A stretch of DNA of 64,000 nucleotides, from contig SNVD02004316.1 of assembly GCA_013180625.2 (NCBI GenBank), positions 1 to 64,000 on the forward strand, in the 5' to 3' direction. The DNA comes from Boswellia sacra (lineage: Eukaryota > Streptophyta > Magnoliopsida > Sapindales > Burseraceae). A program made the position numbers and the translations under genes. The notes below the pieces were generated by a model. It was not told the origin of the DNA. It worked only from the letters and a program-made list of their open reading frames with translations, and did no database searches. Shown here piece after piece: positions 23,898-35,891 of the stretch (its first letter is position 1; each line of letters begins with the position of its first letter).

Positions 23898-23909
23898 GCT
23901 CCGATACCA
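23898..23909 (-). other. Primer-binding site, gypsy element
   Basis: The minus strand reads TGGTATCGGAGC two bases inside the 5' LTR. It matches the standard plant initiator tRNA-Met primer site TGGTATCAGAGC with one substitution. Confidence 0.85.
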
Positions 23910-23911
23910 AC

Positions 23912-24426
23912 TGTCACGAGCTTAGAGTTTTGCGCAGCTGCTCGTGCGGCACTTAGGCAACTTGATCCCGAAAGTTGCTAAGTAAGCCTTGTATTTTGCT
24001 TCTCGCTCAAGGAGAAGTTAGGACCGTTGAGCCAAAAGAGCTTTAGAGGCTAGAAGAGAGGAGAACTTAGAGGCAAGTGTTGCAAATGCAAAGAGCTTTG
24101 TATTACACAAGAATGCTTGATTACAACTTTGCTTGAATTAGCTTGGATGATTACAAATGAGCCTTGGAGGGGTATTTATACTAATCCACCTCCCAAATGA
24201 ATGGCTAGGATTTATTACATCCAATGGCCACAAATGAGTCCTACCTAATTTAGGTGTGGTAGGTGAACTACCATTGACATTGTATATTTACATGTGCTAG
24301 TTGTACATATTTGACTTGCTTAGAGTTTCTAGAAAATGGGCTTGGATTGCAGTCTTCTAGAAATCGGGCCAAGCCTTTATGCACATTTTGGGCCACTCTA
24401 GCAAGCAAATTGGGCAGGCTGTAACA
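23912..24426 (-). repeat. 5' LTR of the gypsy element
   Basis: This 515-bp LTR is the partner of 18733-19251, with the same ends (TGTCACGAGC..CTGTAACA on the plus strand). It has small differences, including a shortened, diverged patch at about 24115-24150. Transcription would start here and run leftward. Confidence 0.95.
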
Positions 24427-25896
24427 AAAAGCACGACATCAAAGTTAAAATTGATTGACGATTTTCCTCATGAAAAAATGACTGCATATCCATTCCTTTT
24501 TTCTCAAAAGTAATTAGATGCATGCGGATCCTTTAACTAATATATGTTGCTAAAATATCGTTCTCATTCTAGTTTTTTTTTTTTTTCCGAATAATTTATG
24601 TTAGATAAATGTTCAGTTTGTTTTTATGGTTTTACTTTCTGTTTTATTTTATTTTTCTTTATCACTATTCTTGACCCAAATATCCGAAATAACACATTGG
24701 AACAACTTGATAAGTGAAGATAAAAATAAGGAGACTATTTACACACATAATAATATTTTATACATTTTTTTAATGTATACTCCACTATTAAAATATATAC
24801 TTAAAATTATCTTCATAATTCTAAAAGTAGTATCATTCACCCAACATTAATTCTATAGTTTAATACTTAACCTATTTGAGGGAAAATATTAGCAGAAAAA
24901 ATTACGGAAAATATGTGAAATATTAATAAATTCATTTTTAAAATAATTTTTATATCGATTTTTGACAATTTTTAGTGTATTTCTCATTTAGTTCAACACT
25001 GATCTATTGAGTTGCTATTAGTCAAACTAAAGACTGACGTATTATTAGAATATTGTGTGTATAGTATTTTTTTTTTTTTTTTGTGTAAATAAACCCATCT
25101 GATCAAATTTATGAATTTAAGAATTTTATCAAATTGGCCACTGATTTATATATATGTCTTTCAATAATTAGTTGATTTGTATTTCTTAGGTTATAACAAT
25201 TCTCATATATAAGCCTACATTCTTTCTGTTATTAATAATTGATATAAACAATAAAAAATATTTAAAAATTTATATCTTATAGATTATGTTGATGATTTTA
25301 TAAATTAATTAGTACTTTCATACATAAAATTCGATAATAAGTTCAATAAGACTAATTAATATTATTTTATATAATAATTAAGTGATAGATATAACATAAA
25401 ACCTTCTTCACAGTTTTAATTCATTTTAAGATTAAATTTATTACCTTTGATAGTTTTATTACTAGTCATATGAGTTACTTTCTACCTATAAGGCCTCGTC
25501 TCTTAGGTTTACTATTATGTTCTCATAATTGAAATTAAACTATCATATTTAAAATTGCCTAGAATAAATGAATAATTTAAAAAATATTAAATTTTACCTA
25601 AAACGAATTAATATTTTTTTTATAATTGTCATCACCTGAAAACGTGTATCACGAATAATAAAAAGTTAAAGAGCGAACTGTATCCATCAATTATGCGCAA
25701 AACAGTTCGGTGGAAAACTAAGACTTTCCGAAGTAGAAGTCTTTAACATTTGTGGCAGACAATGTGGACCCAAGCAGGACATTACGGTCATGGAAAAGCG
25801 GTCACTATCAATTTGATTGTGAGTGTAAGATGTTATAATTGCATGTCACGTAGAAATTACGAGCTATAAGATGCTTTAATAAGCTATTAAGAAAAA

Positions 25897-26025
25897 GGGG
25901 GTATGTGATACCTCTGAGAGAATATATTGTAACAAATTGAAAAGTAACACATCAATATAAATATTGATTATACGTTTTTTTTATTGACCGGATAATATTA
26001 TCTCGGAGGTATCACGTACTCTCTC
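25897..26025. mobile_element. Short MITE-like inverted-repeat element
   Basis: The left end GTATGTGATACCTCTGAGA is mirrored at the right end: the reverse complement of 25993-26018 reads GTACGTGATACCTCCGAGAT. The roughly 130-bp unit is AT-rich and non-coding, as expected for a miniature inverted-repeat element. The target duplication is unclear, so the exact ends and superfamily are not assigned. Confidence 0.55.
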
Positions 26026-26403
26026 GTGATAAAAAGGTTTTCTCAACAGTTTCTCTTATACTGAAATGCATGCATGGTAGAGTTTCTGATGTGATTCAAG
26101 TTAATGTGTTACGGCACGAGCGTTGAGCAGCCCCGCCCGTCATCAAAGACTTGAGTTGGGATTTTGTTTTTCTCGTTAGGACAATTTTTATTATTAATTA
26201 AATAAGAGTGTGGCTTTACATCCCATTCCCTTGAAAAAAATAAAAATAAAAATAAAAAACCCTCGCTCAAAATTCGAAATTTAAGTTTTAACCTATCCAC
26301 CTCTTTAAATGTTCGTTATTGAATTCAATTCGATACAATTTTAATATATTTTTTGAAAAATAACAATTCCTAAAACTTAAAAAACCTGATCCAATAACAA
26401 CAT

Positions 26404-26441
26404 AGAGTGTTTGAGATCGCTTCTCAACCTGCTTCAAAAGA
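26404..26441 (+). mobile_element. hAT/MITE-like terminal fragment
   Basis: TAGAGTGTTTGAGATCGCTT followed by CTCAACCTGCTTC matches the inverted relic at 16677-16713 over most positions. The right end of this copy was not found in the AT-rich DNA that follows. Confidence 0.4.
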
Positions 26442-28824
26442 AACTACTTAAAAAAGAAAAAAAAAAGAATCAATTTTTACGAAGGATCCAAAGGCATAGG
26501 CTTGGTGGTTTTAGAGACATGCTTTTGCTTTTGAAGTATAGAAAATCTAAAGTATCCTCATTAAAAAAAAATAATAATAAATTATCCTTTTTAAAGTTTT
26601 TTTTTTTTAAATCTACACTTAATTAATAAGAAAATTTTTATTTTTATTTTTATTTTTTTATTTTCATAAACTTTCATGATTTTTATTTTTTTGATTTTTT
26701 ATTATTGTCAAATTTCATAATAATTTATTTAATATAATATATATAATATTTGAAAAAATATTTTTAATAATTGTATTATGAATACATTATTTATATCTAA
26801 AATATAAACATATATTGAATATAAATATATGTTATGTAAATTTATAATATGTGTGTAAATATGTAAATTATTTTATAAATAAATAGATCTATTTTGATAT
26901 TATAAAATTAATTTTATATTTTAGTTTTGATATTAATTTGAAAAATATAATTTAAGCTTTGATATAAACTATATAGTCATATAGTTTCACAAAAATTTAA
27001 AAAAATAAGTATACATTTTTAAATATTATAAATTATTATTGTTATTCATATAAAATATTATTATAAAATAATTTACATAAAACTTGCTTGAAACAGTTAA
27101 AAATGATTACAAATATTTATAGTTAAATATTATAAAGGGATAAGGCACATGTTCATTTTAGTCATTTGAACATAATAAAAGCTACTGCAATAATAATCTA
27201 AAACACATCTATCTTATTTTTGAAAAGTATAGCAAATTTTAAAAGTTGGTTTATTAAACACATTTAAAAGCTAATTAATTATTTTTACAGCATAGTAAAA
27301 ATTGTTTATTTCACAGCAACAGTAATCCGAAACTAGTCCTTAATCAATTGTTTAATTTTCAGGAAGACTTCTAAACAAAAATATTAATTAAAGAAAAACT
27401 TGTTGCATCTACTGATGAAAGTGATAATGAACTTCTCCACAACAAAGAATGGTATATTTAAATTTTGACCGAATTAACTTCAAATTTTAAATCGTTCAAC
27501 ATCAGAAAATTAATCTAAATGAACAACAATCCTAAACTACCCCTTAATCAATTTTTAATTTTAAGGATTAGCATATTTTTAATGCAATAATATCAATGAT
27601 TTCAGTCTTAATTGAAACTCTCTTTATATCATTTTTCATTTATTTTGCTAAAAACATATCTAAATAACGAATTTGATAATTTATTAATATTCAGAAAAGA
27701 TAGTAATTTGTGTTTTGATTATATATTATGATTCATTAATTTAGTATTTATGATTATAAATTTTGGAAGTTGTGCTTTATTGCTTGCGCATAACTAAAAC
27801 AGAGAAAACTACATTTATGCTTCTTAGAAATTTGTTTGTAGCTTATCAGTAGTTGATAACATGTTTATGTACATTACTCTCTCAATATCTTTTGAATTTG
27901 TTTATTTAATTAAGTTTCTTTTTATTGATGAATTTTTTTGACTAAATGATGAGAATATTTTTAGAATTATGAATATGATTTGAACAAAAGATAATCTAAA
28001 TTTAGAAAATGGATATTAAAAGTAAAATCTTGAGTGCAAATTATTACTTTTACGTTACTAAAATATATGTAAGATTTTTTAAATTGTAAAATGTTAATAT
28101 TAAACAATCTATTAACGTAAAATTAATGGTCGTTTAAAAACTGTGGGAAAGGGAAGTATGAATTATTTTTGCAATGAAAACAACCAGCCAACCACTCTTT
28201 TGACTAAAAGAAAATTATTAAGAAAAACAAACGGCAAAAGTCTAGTCTTTTAACATTGTGGCAGACAAGCATGGCATTATTGTCAAACTGAAAATATTGC
28301 TTTCCGGAAGTGCACTTGATAATTCGTGAGACTTATCTACAGTTGTGAATTTTGTATTAGATCACTGGACACTTTTATAAGCACTAGTCTCGTTACATCA
28401 ATTTAACATCAAAGTGCGCGCCAAAATCAATCCTTTCTGGCAACCAAAAGTCAATTAAGAACAGAAAAATTAATTTGCTCCACATGATTTCAAAAGAAAC
28501 CAAAACATTAAAACGATTTTCAACATTGGGCGGCCGCAGCCATATCTGCACGTCTTGTATTTACATGCTCATCTTGGAGTTAATTAATGGTATCTCTTTC
28601 CAATTGTCATTTTGATTCAGAAAAGACATCCATGCATTCATTGATCGATGAAAGTGATTTGTGATCAACTGCATGCTCCACAACAAATTAAGAATGCTTT
28701 GTCACGTTTTCCTTCCAAATTCATCACCGGCAATTTCATAGTTGAAAATCAACAAAATTTGCAATGAATTCAATGTTTTTTTTTCTTAATTTTATTTGGA
28801 GAGAGTGATATCTATGATGTAAAC

Positions 28825-29656
28825 TGTAAGTTCTGGAAGTATACTGTTATAAGTAATATAACAGTAAACTGTAAAGTAAATTGATACAGGAGGATTTTAC
28901 GTGGTTCGGTTATAAAACCTACATCCATTGACAGCTTTAAAGTTGTAATTCACTAAGTTCTTGTTTGTACAATCTTTAGGATCGTTTACAATGTTGACTA
29001 ACTCTCATACACTGACCTAATCTTTGTAAAACAAAATCTCGTCAAGATCTTAAAATCTAGTGACACTGCTCACTCTTTATCGCTGATAACTTAACAACAT
29101 ACTGTTAAGTTAAACATAATCACGATGTGTGACACTGAATTACATAAACAATTAACTCGCAAGTTCTCTCAAGTGTATACTAACTCAGACAGACCTAATC
29201 AAAAATTCATGCACGATTACAACCTCTCATACATGAATAAAACACTCATAAAATCAAATTAATGAAGCATTCCAATTTGCATTGAAGCTCTCCTTTCAAT
29301 TCTTGGAATACCGTGACATAAACTCACCCAACCAACATATATGCGTTATATATCTATTGGGATGCCTGATCGAAATCTCCTTAAAATCCTGTAAAAATTC
29401 TAATTAAACTCTTATTAGGATAAAGACAATCCTAAAGGAATTAGGACACAAATAAATATTCTCTTATTTTAACTTGGATACATTAAATAATGTCTTAATC
29501 TAAGAAGATATTTATTATGAATCAAATACTTCCTTTATTATACTTTTAGAAACAGTAAAATAAGAAACAATATAATATCCTTGTTTTATCACAAGTTGAT
29601 TCAAAATCATCATGTGCATGGTACATGCAAGTGTAGTACACGGTGATAAGTTGTGA
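28825..29656 (-). repeat. 3' LTR of the copia element
   Basis: It begins TGTAAGTTCTGGAAGTA and matches 37891-38778 over most of its length up to TACACGGTGATA. The last few bases of the inner edge do not match the partner (ACTAACA there), so the inner limit is approximate. Confidence 0.85.
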
Positions 29657-30190
29657 TGAAAACACTAAACTCTTTCGGATAAAAGAAAATCACACAAAGA
29701 TAAGTCAGACATAACTATAAGCAATCATGATCTAGCAAACAAAAATACCACGCTTAAAGAAATAACAAAGTATGCAGTTACAAAGCACATAACAGAACAA
29801 TGTCTGAATGTGTATCTCCTGCAAAAACAACACAAAGTCAAGTTGACAAACTTGTCAAACAACATTTCAACCAAATCATGATTAGAGCAACTAACAAAAA
29901 AAAATACATTAAAAAAAATTGGCAGAGAATAACACAAAACACAGTAAAGGAATAAGTTAAAAACACAAAGCAGAAAATAGTTCAAATGCATACAAAGCAT
30001 AAAAATTCCTTACTCCCCCTTACTCCTTACTTACTGCCCTAGAGAAGAAGAAGCAAAAAAAAAAAAAAAAATCAAACAGAATTAGAATTAGCAGTATCAA
30101 ATCAAAGAAATATTAAATCAAAATCAAAATAGAAAACAGAATTATATCAGAAACTTCTTCTCCCCCTTGATTTCAGAACAAGTTCCAAAA
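29657..30190. other. Copia untranslated region upstream of 3' LTR
   Basis: This is non-coding sequence between the third ORF and the 3' LTR, with A-rich and T-rich runs. It presumably contains the polypurine tract, which I could not identify confidently because the LTR inner edge is eroded. The open frame at 29725-30000 (minus) is Cys/Phe-rich and has no recognisable features. Confidence 0.5.
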
Positions 30191-30199
30191 AACTAACGA

Positions 30200-32114
30200 A
30201 GTGCTGGAGACTTGCGAACAGGTGGGGAAGAGGAACTGCCAGAGCTCTTCTTGAACCTTCCAGCCTTCATTTTAAACCTTTTCCTAATAGTAGTAGGTGT
30301 AGCTGTTCAAAGGGCACAGGAGCGGGTTGTGCTTCAGTTGTCTCTAAGGAAGTGACAGTGACTTCAGTCACAATCTTGCATATTTCCTTATCAAGTCCGT
30401 CAACACTGGTTTCTGTTTGTTGCAACCCAACAACAGGGTGTTGTGGAGATGCTAGTGATTCGGCTGCAAGTTGAGAAGGGAGTGTTGTGGCTGGTTCTAT
30501 TGTGTCTGTTGCAGGAATGGGTTCCTGTGTGTGTGCTGCACTTGGTGTGGTCTCTATGACATGTGGAGGTGACTGTTGTGATGGTGGAGTGATAGTTGGT
30601 TATGCTTTAGGAAGTAGAGAAACATCAGGTTCTGCCTCAACAGGTGGTGAAGGTAGCATCATTTCGGGTTCTTCTTGTGTTGGTTCATCTGACAAGGACT
30701 TGTCCCTCAGTTCTGGAACTGCTAATTCAATTTTCTTCTTCCTCTTGTCAGACATCTTCTTCACCACTTTAACCTTCTTCTTTCCCTTCAACTCAGTTCC
30801 CTTTACTTTCTTCTTGGATTTCTTTTTCTTCATCTTCTTTTCTACTATTATGTCTGTCTCAACAGTAGGTTGTTCAGTTTGATCTTCTGCAGGCATTTGC
30901 TCAGCTGCCTCTGGCATTGGTGCATCAGTCTTTGGCATGTGCTCAGCAGACTGCTCATGTACCACATTTTTAGTTTCTATGGGCCGTGGTTCTTCTGCAG
31001 CACCAGATTGTCCTGCAAGCTTTGCCTCCAAAATAGATTGCTTTGCTTTTATGTCTTTAAGATCCTGCACAATACCAGTCAAAACAGAATTGATCAAAGC
31101 AAGCTGTTCTTCCATATTGCTCATGGGATTTTTTCAGACTCTCCTTGGTTTTGGTTCAGGTGCAGGCAGATCAGTCTTATCATTCAAACAATGAAGAAAT
31201 CCTTTTGTGATTGACTTAGACAGAATTTTAGTATGTTCTTTGGGGCTAATAGGAATACCATTTTGAGCTAAAATGCCTTGAATTAAACAGGGAAAGACAA
31301 GTAAATGGTAGTCAGATTGATATGGTGTAATCTGAACAATCATCTGATAAATCCATAAACCTAGATTAATAGGTCTATTGGTGCCCAAGTAGAACAAAAA
31401 TTTTACTCTATCTTCCCTGACCTGGTTTTGGTGTGAAGAGGGAAACCAGTCAACTTAAGCAATTTTATGTAGTACCCTATACTTCTTTTTAAGATATTGT
31501 TGATCAATTCCATCTCTAGGATTCCAATCTATATCCCCTCGACCAGTTAACTCTTTAATCACGACTGCCATATCAAAGTTTTCATCCACAGAGTGTAAAC
31601 TACCTATTGGTATATCAAAGAATGTGTTGATAACATTCAGTGAGAATTTTACAAACTTTCCTCTATAATACACTTTGTGATAATGATAGCTCTTCGGGTC
31701 ATCAATGGAAGTAGTGATATTTGCATAAAACTCTTGAATTAAAGACTTCACAGGGGGTAGGAAGTTGTTTACCGTTCGAGTCCAGTAAATAGACTCAAGA
31801 AGCTCACTCAAACCATATTTGTTGAAGTCGGTTAGCTTCTTTGGCCTTTCCATCTGCAACTTCCTCTTTGACTTATACTTCAAGAATTTCTGCTTAACGG
31901 CTACTGAGCAGAATTTGTTGAACTTTGGTTTCACCTTGTCTTTCATTCTCTTGATAGGAATTAACTCGTCTTCACTCATAGTAGGATCAATAGGTATCTT
32001 TACATGATGTTATTATGAATGAGACGACTGTGCACTGTCGCTATTGTTGTAACCAGAGTCGTGTTAGGAAGATAAGGAACTGGTGGTCTTTGAAGAATCA
32101 GAAGATGTCTCCAT
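30200..32114 (-). pseudogene. Third ORF of the copia element (extra protein)
   Basis: Downstream of pol on the same strand, the frame runs from an ATG near 32114 (METSSDSSKTTSSLSS) to about 30200. In-frame stops interrupt it near 32066, around 32010, after LHKIA (near 31455), after PKPRRV (near 31134) and after LLPKA (near 30600). The largest open pieces are 31979-31455 (174 aa), 31397-31134 and 31124-30600. The first contains YWTRTVNNFLPPVKSLIQEF and YRGKFVKFSLNVINTFFDIP, reminiscent of the plant-specific 'putative plant transposon protein' domain. Next comes a coiled coil (MEEQLALINSVLTGIVQDLK), a lysine-rich block and a Pro/Ser/Thr-rich tail. The position is where SIRE-type elements carry an envelope-like ORF, but no signal peptide or membrane segment is seen. 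Function unknown. Confidence 0.7.
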
Positions 32115-32948
32115 TGCTAGGGTTTCAAGGCTGCAAACTTATCTCAGAACAGAGAGAAGCAAGACAAGAGAGAGTGGAGAAACTGTTGATTGAGTATGGT
32201 ATGAATAGAGAACGCCCTAACTGTTTTTCGTGATATACTTGGGAATGGCTGATTTTTAATATATTTTTGTTTCCCACAAAATTTAAATTTAAATCCTTTT
32301 CCAAAACAACTTAATAAATATCATTAATGAACAAGAATTCAAAATTTAATTTCCATTAAAATAAGGAATTCTAATAGAGTTAGGATTTCCACCACTGAAG
32401 TTTCTCTCCCTCAATTCAATAAAGCTGACATGGCATTTTGACACATAGACACACAAGAAAAGTCAATTTTCAGGTAGGCACAAAGAGCATTGTATGATAT
32501 GAAAAACATAACAGAAAATAGTTAAATGTAACATAACAATAATATCTTAACATCATATGAATCATTCTAAGGAAACATATTTCAAAGCCGTTTATTCTCT
32601 TCACATGAAAGCTATTTTTCATTTATCTTTTCAACTCATTGAGATGTCAAAAATATTATTTTGACATATTAAGAATTAATCCCTTTGGATTATAAATACA
32701 GTAGCTTTCACACAATATAGAGGTAGCCTTTTTCATTTGAGTGGGTGACCTCAACATATTTCTTAGATACCTGAGGTTACTCTCAATGATGGCTTTCACA
32801 CATCATATATTAGTAGCCCTCTCTGTATTTTTCATTTTAAATCAGTTATCTTATCATTCACACACTTTTTATATTACAGCTCACACATGCTAAATTAAAA
32901 GAAAACTTATGATATTGTAGATATAATTAACATAACAGCAAGCAATGT

Positions 32949-33440
32949 TTATTCAGGAAACTGACAGATGCCTAAGGCCTTTCTTAGATTCTCAAATCTT
33001 GTTGTATCTAATGTCTTAGTGAACAAGTCAACTAATTGTTTATCAGTGGAGATGTGTTCAATGTGTATCACCTTAGACTCTACAAGCTCCCTTATAAAAT
33101 GGTATCTTATGTCAATGTGTTTTGTTCTATAATGTTGAACATGATTTTTGGAAATGTTTATAACACTAGTATTATCACAAAACATAGTTATATGTTTTTG
33201 TTCAGTACCATAATCACTCAACATTTGCTTCATCCACAGTAGTTATGTGCAACAACTTCCTGCTGCTATGTATTCAGCTTTAGCAATAGACAAAGAAATA
33301 GAGTTCTACTTTTTGCTGTGCCAAGAGACTAAGTTAGTACCAAGATAAAAACATCCTCCTGATGTGCTTTTTCTGTCATCTGCATTTCCTGCCCATTCAA
33401 CATCACTAAACCCTGCAAGATAATCATTTGTATCTTTAGA
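32949..33440 (-). pseudogene. Copia pol: RNase H region
   Basis: The piece at 33233-32949 contains DNTSVINISKNHVQHYRTKH and IDIRYHFIRELVESK, the characteristic C-terminal part of copia RNase H. Sequence up to about 33440 translates in pieces to the first part of the domain, with stops between. It continues from the RT fragments upstream in the element's reading direction. Confidence 0.85.
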
Positions 33441-33443
33441 AAA

Positions 33444-34888
33444 TCATATACCATAATCATGGGTTCCATTTACATACCTGATGATTCTTTTAGCTGCTGT
33501 CAGATGTGACTCTTTGGGATTTGCTTGAAATCTTGCACAAAGTCCTACACTAAAGCACAGGTCTGGTCTACTTATTGTAAGATATAACAGATTGCCAATG
33601 ATGCTTCTATACAAACTTGCATCAACCTCTTTTCCTACATTGTCTTTTGAAAGTTTCAGGTTAGTATTGATAGGAGTTTTCATTGGTTTTGAATTCTCAA
33701 GCCCAAATTTCTTTACAAGATTTTTAGCATATTTTGATTGAGATATGAATATCCCATCATTCATTTCCTTAACCTGCAATCCAAGAAGGAAATTTAATTC
33801 TCCTACCATGCTCATCTCAAACTCTTCCTGCTCATTTCATTAGTTTTGCTTTTGTTGGTTGATCCAAACACAATGTCATCTACATATATTTGAGCAACAA
33901 TAAAATACTTAGATGCATGTTTGATAAACAAAGTCTTATCATTGCTGCCTTTTCTATAACATCTATTGATAAAAAAAATTGTCAACCTTTCATACCAAGC
34001 TCTAGGAGCTTATTTCAATCCATACAAAGCTTTATGCAATTTGTACACAAAATTTGGATGTTTAGGATATTCAAAACCCTTAGGTTGTTCAACAAAAACT
34101 TCTTCATTGAGATAGCCATTTAAAAAGGTTGTTTTGACATCCATTTAGTACAATTTAAAATCAAGCAAACAAGCAATTGCAAGTAGTAATCTGATTGATT
34201 CATGTCTAGCTACTGGTGTAAAGGTTTCATCAAAGTCTATGCCTTCCACTTGTGTGTAACCTTGTGCTACTAGTCTATCCTTTTTTCTTACTACTTGACC
34301 ATTTTCATTAGTTTTGTTCTTGAATATCCATTTAGTTCCAATGATATTTGCATTTTCTGGTCTAGGAATTAATTCCCATACTTTATTCCTTTTAAACTGA
34401 TTAAGTTCTTCTTGCATTGCCTGAATCCAAACATCTTCTTTTAAAGCTTCTTTCACATTTTTTGGTTCAACTAATGAAACATAACATGCAAATCTTACCT
34501 GATTCCTTACCTTGCTCCTGGTTTTCATCATGCCATCTGGTGTTCCAATGATAGAGCTGGTTGGATGTGCCTTTTGAATCCAAGTAGGTGGATCTTTTCT
34601 TTCATCTTCATTTCTGATTGAGGTTCTGTTTAGATCTGAGTTGTTAGTGGTCTTTGTTGTGTCGGATGTAACAAAAGTCGTTTTCTCTTTCATAACTGAA
34701 TCGTCTTGATTATTATTGTTGTCAGAATCTGATTTTTTTGTATCTTCTATAAAGCTGGTTATGCTTTCCTCTAGTGAGTATCTTGCATAATCATCCAGAT
34801 CATCAAATACTACGTTTGCAGATTCCATGACTGACTCAGTTTGAAGATTATAAACTCGAAATGCTTTGCTGTTTTGTGCATATCCCAC
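33444..34888 (-). pseudogene. Copia pol: reverse transcriptase, fragmented
   Basis: The 247-codon piece (34888-34145) holds the end of the integrase-RT linker and the RT start (KWIFKNKTNENGQVVRKKDR, VAQGYTQVEGIDFDETFTPV). The YVDD catalytic box reads in another stretch near 33868-33890 (QIYVDDIVFG). The piece 33815-33444 is the C-terminal RT part (ELNFLLGLQVKEMNDGIF; ISRPDLCFSVGLCARFQ). Stops and shifts separate the pieces. Confidence 0.9.
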
Positions 34889-35001
34889 AAAAACTTCTTC
34901 ATCACTTCTTGGATCTAATTTGCCTAACTACTTTCTGTCATTTAAGATGTAATACTTGCATCCAAAAACATAAAAATATTTCAAATTAGGTTTTTTACCT
35001 T

Positions 35002-35891
35002 TCAAAATTTCATAAGGTGTCTGGTTTGTCTTAGAAAAAATCTATTTGAAATGTAACAGGCAGTGCTTATTGCTTCAACCCATAGCCTTTTGGTCAACTT
35101 TTTGTTGTTGAGCATCACTCTAGCCATCTCTTGAAGAGTTCTATTCTTCATTTCCACAATGCCATTTTGTTCAGGAGTTTTGGGAGCTGAAAATTCATGT
35201 TCAATTCCATGATATTTGCAAATGTCAACATAGCTAACATTTTCAAACTCCTTGCAATGATCACTTCTTATTCTCACTATCCTGCCAATGGTCCTGTTTT
35301 GCTCATTTTCAAGCTTAACACAAAGATTCCTGAAAGCTTCAAAAGTTTCAAATTTTTCTTTAATAAAATCAACCCAAGTATATCTAGAAAAGTCATCGAC
35401 ACAAACAAATATATATCTCTTACTTGTAAGGCTTCAATTTGCATAGGACCCATAAGATCCCTGTGAAGTATATCAAGAATTTTGGATGTGCTAAGATGTA
35501 GAATGGATTTGTGTGTACTTCTAATTTGTTTTCCCATTTGACATGGTCCACAAATTTCATTAACTTTATCATCAAGTTTAGGAACTCTTTTTACAACACC
35601 TAACTTAGTTAATTTAACCAAGTCTTTGTAATTTAAGTGTCTTAATTTTTTATGCCACAATTCTAAATCCGAAATCTTAGCTTGAAATGCAATTTTTACC
35701 AAATAACAATTATCTGAAGATCTCTTTCCTTCTAAAATGCATTTAACAAAATTGTCTAAGACCATGCATTTGTTTAGTGTGAAATTAACAATATACTTAT
35801 CATCACATATCTGACTAATACTAATTAGATTAGCTTTCAAACCTTTAACCAGCAAGACATTTTGGAAGTTAGGTAGGTCTTTGACATTCAA
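35002..35891 (-). pseudogene. Copia pol: GAG-pre-integrase and integrase
   Basis: The piece 35891-35277 contains the HHCC zinc module (LELWHKKLRHLNYKDL and CGPCQMGKQ) and the first catalytic aspartate (LHRDLMGPMQ). The piece 35277-35002 has the second aspartate (RSDHCKEFEN) and the glutamate context (TPEQNGIVEMKNRTLQEMAR). At least one frameshift lies between them, because the reading after about 35430 in the first piece is out of register. Confidence 0.88.

Larger units (their letters stand above)
18733..24426 (-). mobile_element. Ty3/gypsy chromovirus, full length
   Basis: This is a complete LTR retrotransposon of 5694 bp. The LTRs lie at 18733-19251 and 23912-24426, a primer-binding site abuts the 5' LTR and a polypurine tract abuts the 3' LTR. 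It encodes gag-protease-RT-RNase H and integrase with a chromodomain in one frame, interrupted by one stop. The flanks share AAAA next to the TG..CA ends; a full 5-bp duplication is not exact. The LTRs are very similar but carry scattered substitutions and one divergent patch, so insertion was fairly recent but not brand new. The internal region is GC-richer than its surroundings. Confidence 0.95.
24430..28819. other. AT-rich intergenic stretch with MITE relics
   Basis: No gene or splice-supported exon was found. Two short repeat features are listed separately (25897-26025 and 26404-26441). The segment 26036-26100 resembles 60191-60245. Phrases near 25750 and 28250 (GTGGCAGACAA) and near 27405 and 28640 (GATGAAAGTGAT..CTCCACAACAAA) recur, pointing to old local duplications. 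Confidence 0.5.

Noticed and set aside
19300..23990. Many plus-strand open frames opposite the gypsy element
   Set aside because: They are antisense shadows of the GC-richer gag-pol coding sequence.
24427..24431. Exact 5-bp target duplication for the gypsy element
   Set aside because: With TG..CA ends the flanks share only AAAA. A CAAAA match requires ending the LTR two bases early, so only a 4-bp match is claimed.
29725..30000. 91-codon Cys/Phe-rich frame as a small secreted protein
   Set aside because: It lies in the untranslated part of the copia element, and the hydrophobic composition reflects A/T-rich runs. There is no start context or conserved pattern.
32015..32233. Plus-strand 72-codon frame within the copia element
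   Set aside because: It is antisense to the start of the element's third ORF.
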